A model generated the notes under the pieces. It was given only the letters and a program-made list of their open reading frames with translations. It had not been told where the DNA came from and searched no databases. Shown one piece after another: positions 60,093 through 64,000 of a stretch of 64,000 nucleotides of DNA. Each line of letters starts with the position of its first letter. The first letter of the stretch is position 1. Source of the stretch: Dactylorhiza incarnata (taxonomy: Eukaryota; Streptophyta; Magnoliopsida; Asparagales; Orchidaceae); contig JAWHQI010000327.1 of assembly GCA_033032865.1 (NCBI GenBank), positions 558,001-622,000 of the forward strand. The letters are read 5' to 3'. The position numbers and the translations under genes are program-made.

Positions 60093-63000
60093 TGGACCTT
60101 CGTTTGGGATCTCGTTTGTGGGCGATTAAGAGAGAAGCCGCATAGAGGATCGGCAAGAGCCTTGCGTGATCCCCTCGAACCTATCTCGCCAGGGAAATAA
60201 GAGTGTTGGAGAGGAGATGGAGGAGACGACGAGCGGAAGTGGTGATCGATCCATCGGCTAGGGATTAAGATGGGTGCGTAAATAGAGAGAGATAGGAGAA
60301 AGTTAGAGAGAGGAGAGAATTTGATAATACTTTTCATAAAAACCAAACCAAGCCCCACCCCCAACCTAATAACCGGTTGGACCCAAACATAACCCAAAGT
60401 TCCAAAAACAAATAAAACTGCAAATACATATAAAGATAACAAGGCTAAGCGGTGTGCGCCGTAGTGCGGCGCTTGTACGTGATCCGTGGGTCCGTAACAT
60501 CTTTGCCCGCGTCGACATCAAGCTTGTCCTGGAGTTGTGGGGGCAAGTGTACCAAGGGCTCGGGTGGTGGCACCCCATGAATGGCTTCAGTTGCGATATG
60601 TGGAACACATCGTGAATTCGGGCATCGGCCGGTAGTTGGAGACGGTAAGTCACCTCTCCGACGCGTTGTGAAATTTCAAACGACACGTACAACTTGGGCC
60701 ACAACTTGTTGTATGGACTCCATGCTAGGGTCGGCTGACGGTAAGGGCGGCGTTTAAGCCACACTCAATCCCACAGGGCGAAGAATAGCTCGCGGTGTCC
60801 CAGGTTGTAGGCGGTCTCCATGCGAGTCTGAGCCTGGAGAAGTCGCTTAAGGGCTAAACTAAGGATCCGGTCGCGAGTGGACAACTCAATATCAAGGGTG
60901 GACGAACGAGCGAAGGCACTGACGTATGTGAGGAGACGTGGCGGATCCATGCCGTAGACGAGGCGGAAAGACGTGGTCTGCAAGGCCGAATGGTAGGATG
61001 TGTTGTAACAATACTCCACCCATGGAAGCCACCTTGACCAATCCTTCGAGCGGTCCCCAGTAATACAACGGAGATACATATCGAGCGTACGGTTGACCTC
61101 CTATGTCTACCCGTCCGATTATGGGTGTCATGCCGACGAAAGTGCCAAGTTGGTACCACAAAGCGAATAGCTCCTGCCAGAATAACGACGTGAAAATCTT
61201 GTCCGGTCGGACACAATACTCTCTGGAATGTCATGTAAACGGAACACCTGGTCGAAGAAGATTCGTGCAACCTCATCCCCCGTAATAGGACGGCTCATAG
61301 CAATGAAATGTACGCCCTTGGAAAATTTATCTACCACCGCAAAAATGATTGAACGGTCTCTCGAAGTGGGTAACCCTTCAATGAAATCCATAGATATATC
61401 GGCCCATATCTGTTTGGGGATGGGAAGAGGCTGGAGAATCCTGGCTGGTAGGAGGTGATCGGCCTTGCTGCGCTGACAGACTAGGCAAAGAGCGATGAAG
61501 TCTTGGACACCACCTTTGAGTCCCTTCCAAAAGAACACTGCTCGGATCCGATGAAGGGTCTTGTGAACCCCTTCATGAGTAGCATCGTGGATCCCTGCCA
61601 AGATATCCGAAATCAAAGGAGAAGTGGCCAAAAGATAGAGGCGATCCTTGTATAGAACAAGGTCGTCCCGTATTGCCCAATGTGGGGGCAACCTCCCCTC
61701 CTCAATGCAGTTAATAAGCTCTAGGAGGGTCTGGGTGTCCTGAATCTTTGTCTGCAGGCAGTGGCGAATGGACGAGGTCGGGTGAGAGATGGACAACAAA
61801 GAACCCTCATGATGATCGCGGCGAGAGAGGGCATCGGCGGCCCGGTTCAAGGTGTCCGCCTTGTCCTCCACTCAGAAATCGAAGCACAGAAGTTTTGCTG
61901 ATCCTCCGACGGCTAAAATATGCGATCGGATGGCCTCCCTGCTGGACCACAACACCGCAGCCCTGATCGGAGGAGTTGCACTCCACCTGGAACTCCTGGT
62001 CAAAATCCGGTAGGCGTAGAACAGGAGTCGATAACAAGGTCTGCTGGAGAGCTCGAAAAGCAGACATCGCGGTGTCTCCCCACGCGATGGCTTGCCTCTT
62101 CAATAAGGAAAACAACAGTGTTGACATCATGTTGTACGCCTGGATAAAACGTCGATAATAGCTTGCCAGGATTATAAATTTGCGAAGCTCCCGTTGTGAC
62201 TGAGGAAGGGGTCAATCAGTCACTCTCTGGATCTTGAGGGGGTCGGCGCCCCCATACTGTCAACGACATGGCCCAAGTAGGCGACCCGGTCAGTCCCAAA
62301 AGAGCACTTGGCCCCCTTCAAGAAAAGTCTTTGAGTGCGGACTAGCTGAAAAAACGCTCGGAGGTGGGCCATGTGGGACTCCCACACAGTGATGTAGACC
62401 AAGATATCGTCAAAAGAATAAGGACACAACGACGCAACAAGTCGTGGAATACCTCGTTCATCAGAGTCTGGAAGGTGGATAGGGCTTTAGTGAGTCTGAA
62501 GGGCATCACAAGGAACTCAAAGTGTCCATGATGGGTGCGGAAGGCTATCTTCTCCACATCCTCTGGGCCATGCGCACTTGATGGTACCCGGAGCAAAGGT
62601 CAAACTTGGAGAAATAGCGGGCACTGTACAACTCTTCGAGTAACTCCTCAATGACCGGAATGGGGAACTTGTCCTTCACCGTCCGAGTATTCAGCTCGTG
62701 GTAGTCCACGCAGAATCGACATGTGTCATCCTTCTTGTTGACCAACAAGATCGGAGAAGAGAAAGGGAACACGTGGCAGATGATGCCTTATCGCAACATA
62801 GCGGCGCACTGTCGTTCGATCTTGTCCTTTTGTCGAAAAGGATAGTGGTAAGGACGTACAATAACCGGAGTCGTCTCTGGCAAGAGGCAATGCGATGGTC
62901 CTGGCGCCGCAAGGGAGGAAGTCTCGTTGAGGCAGTGGTAGTGTCACTGTACTCCTGTAGGAGTGCCTCGAGGTCAGAGGGCTCAATCGGGTCAACCCGA

Positions 63001-64000
63001 GAGAGGAAAACCCAGTGATCGGCGGTCGTCGAGCGGCCATGCCACACTGTCTGTTGGGTGGCATTGTCCCAAGTCATCGTCAGTGCATCAAAATCCCACA
63101 TAAGGGGTCCCAAGGTGCGGAGCCAGCGGACTCCTAACACGGCCTCAAAGGGCAATCACAAAGAAATCCACCTGGGAATGATAGCCCTCCACCACAATGG
63201 GTACTATGTGCCAAACTCATGTGTACGACGTGGCCATGCCATTGGCCATTGAAACGCGGATGCTCGGGCGGGATGTCATTGGAAGACAAAGATGATGGGC
63301 GGTGAGGTCGCTAAGGAAATTGTATACTACTAGAGTCCATGAGGGTGACCAGCTGCTGACCCACCACAGAGATCAGTAGCTGTATTGTATCTCCTGAATG
63401 CAGGCCCGTCATAGCATGAATAAAAATCTCGAGGTATGCAGGGTCCTCGTCCTCCAGATCCTCATCAGAGGGGTCCTCTACCTCAAGTCAGAAGAGGCGT
63501 TTGCATTGATGTCCACAACCGAAGGACTCATCACAATTGAAACAGAGGCCCTTGGCCCGGCGGTCCGCCATCTCCTGCGTGGACAGCCGTCGAATGGTGG
63601 ATGGGCGGTCCCCCTCTTTGCCCTTGCCGGCTCCACCGCTAACTGGGGTAGGATAAGGGCCAAAACCCCGAGAGGGCCCTTCGCTAGAACGACGCCCCCA
63701 ATACGGGTGGTCCATCACAAGCGTTTCTCACAAATGCGGGCTAAACTCATGGTCGTCGAGTGGTCCAGAGGCACCTGAACCTCGACATCCAGACAGAGGC
63801 GCTTGTGGAGTCCCGCTGTGAAGAAGGGCACGGGGCACCTGATGTGCTGCTGGGACGGATGGGGCATGGGAAAGGAGCACCTGGAACTGCTCGAGATAGT
63901 CATCAATGGACCCGGTCTGCCTGAGACAGATGAGATCGCCATTAGGATTCCCGCGAAGGGGAGGTCTTAAACGAAGGTTGCACTGAGTCTTAAAATCATC
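60093..64000 (-). mobile_element. Ty3/gypsy element, minus orientation, degenerate, runs off the window
   Basis: Read on the minus strand from 64000: gag end, zinc knuckle CFNCDESFGCGHQC (63488-63718), protease tail VLGVRWLRTLG, RT pieces ([35 protein letters not shown] decayed), RNase H, integrase 61128-61871 (KTLHRIRAVFFWKGLKG, CLVCQRSK, MDFIEGLPTS, IVSDRTRF), 60765-61079 ([14 protein letters not shown]) and a C-terminal FHISQLKPF block (60366-60764). Many frameshifts and stops. Left LTR lies in about 60093-60440 but its ends are not fixed. Confidence 0.85.

Noticed and set aside
1..64000. CRISPR arrays, bacterial operons, riboswitches
   Set aside because: The tandem arrays lack spacer structure, and gene structure is clearly eukaryotic.

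Overview
This window is nuclear DNA of a flowering plant. The evidence is a nearly complete plant-type SCAR/WAVE gene with spliceosomal introns, the first exon of an ALG9 mannosyltransferase, and a dense layer of Ty1/copia, Ty3/gypsy (Tat lineage and chromovirus), TRIM, hAT and MITE elements. I see no rRNA, functional tRNA, CRISPR or organellar genes. I cannot name the species.

Left part (1-13771). The minus strand starts with ALG9 exon 1 (1-235) and three site II motifs in its promoter. Upstream of that promoter is a hAT transposon (930-3842, 8-bp target duplication ATGATGGG) whose transposase is broken mainly by one lost A. A miniature LTR element (TRIM, target duplication ATAAC) follows. 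Its 3' LTR was split by a copia element (5273-13350, target duplication GAGTT). That copia element carries a 2.1-kb near-perfect inverted repeat (9328-11421 against 11681-13771) around a 259-bp pol spacer, so read-through from its 5' LTR would give a long hairpin RNA. Its gag start codon appears to lie inside the LTR and to be joined to gag by removal of a 1.9-kb leader intron that contains the primer binding site.

Middle (13772-25960). This is relic territory: a minus-strand Tat fragment with 28-bp and 44-bp tandem arrays, a minus-strand copia gag with primer site and LTR, another Tat 3' end with an antisense ORF, hAT-like scraps rich in AACCG, and two well-formed foldback MITEs.

Right part (25961-64000). 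One SCAR3-like gene occupies most of it on the minus strand. Exons were found at 57622-57745, 57409-57541, 44892-44941, 42256-44770, 42046-42147, 41665-41769, 26117-26221 and 25961-26014. Two introns are swollen by nested retrotransposons. The 15.4-kb intron (26222-41664) holds a copia element invaded by a Tat element that has a nearly intact gag-pol and two spliced-looking antisense genes. The 12.5-kb interval (44942-57408) holds non-autonomous LTR element A (target duplication ATGGG) split by chromovirus B (TAAGG), a copia relic, and element C (GGATG) whose 3' end carries a palindromic pair of SINE-like, Pol III-type units. SCAR exons 1-2 are not visible and probably lie beyond 64000. A middle exon is not found, so the gene may be broken. 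The window ends in a copia gag fragment and a degenerate minus-strand gypsy element.

Functionally, SCAR activates ARP2/3 actin nucleation and ALG9 builds N-glycan precursors in the ER. They are neighbours, not partners. Everything else is transposon biology.
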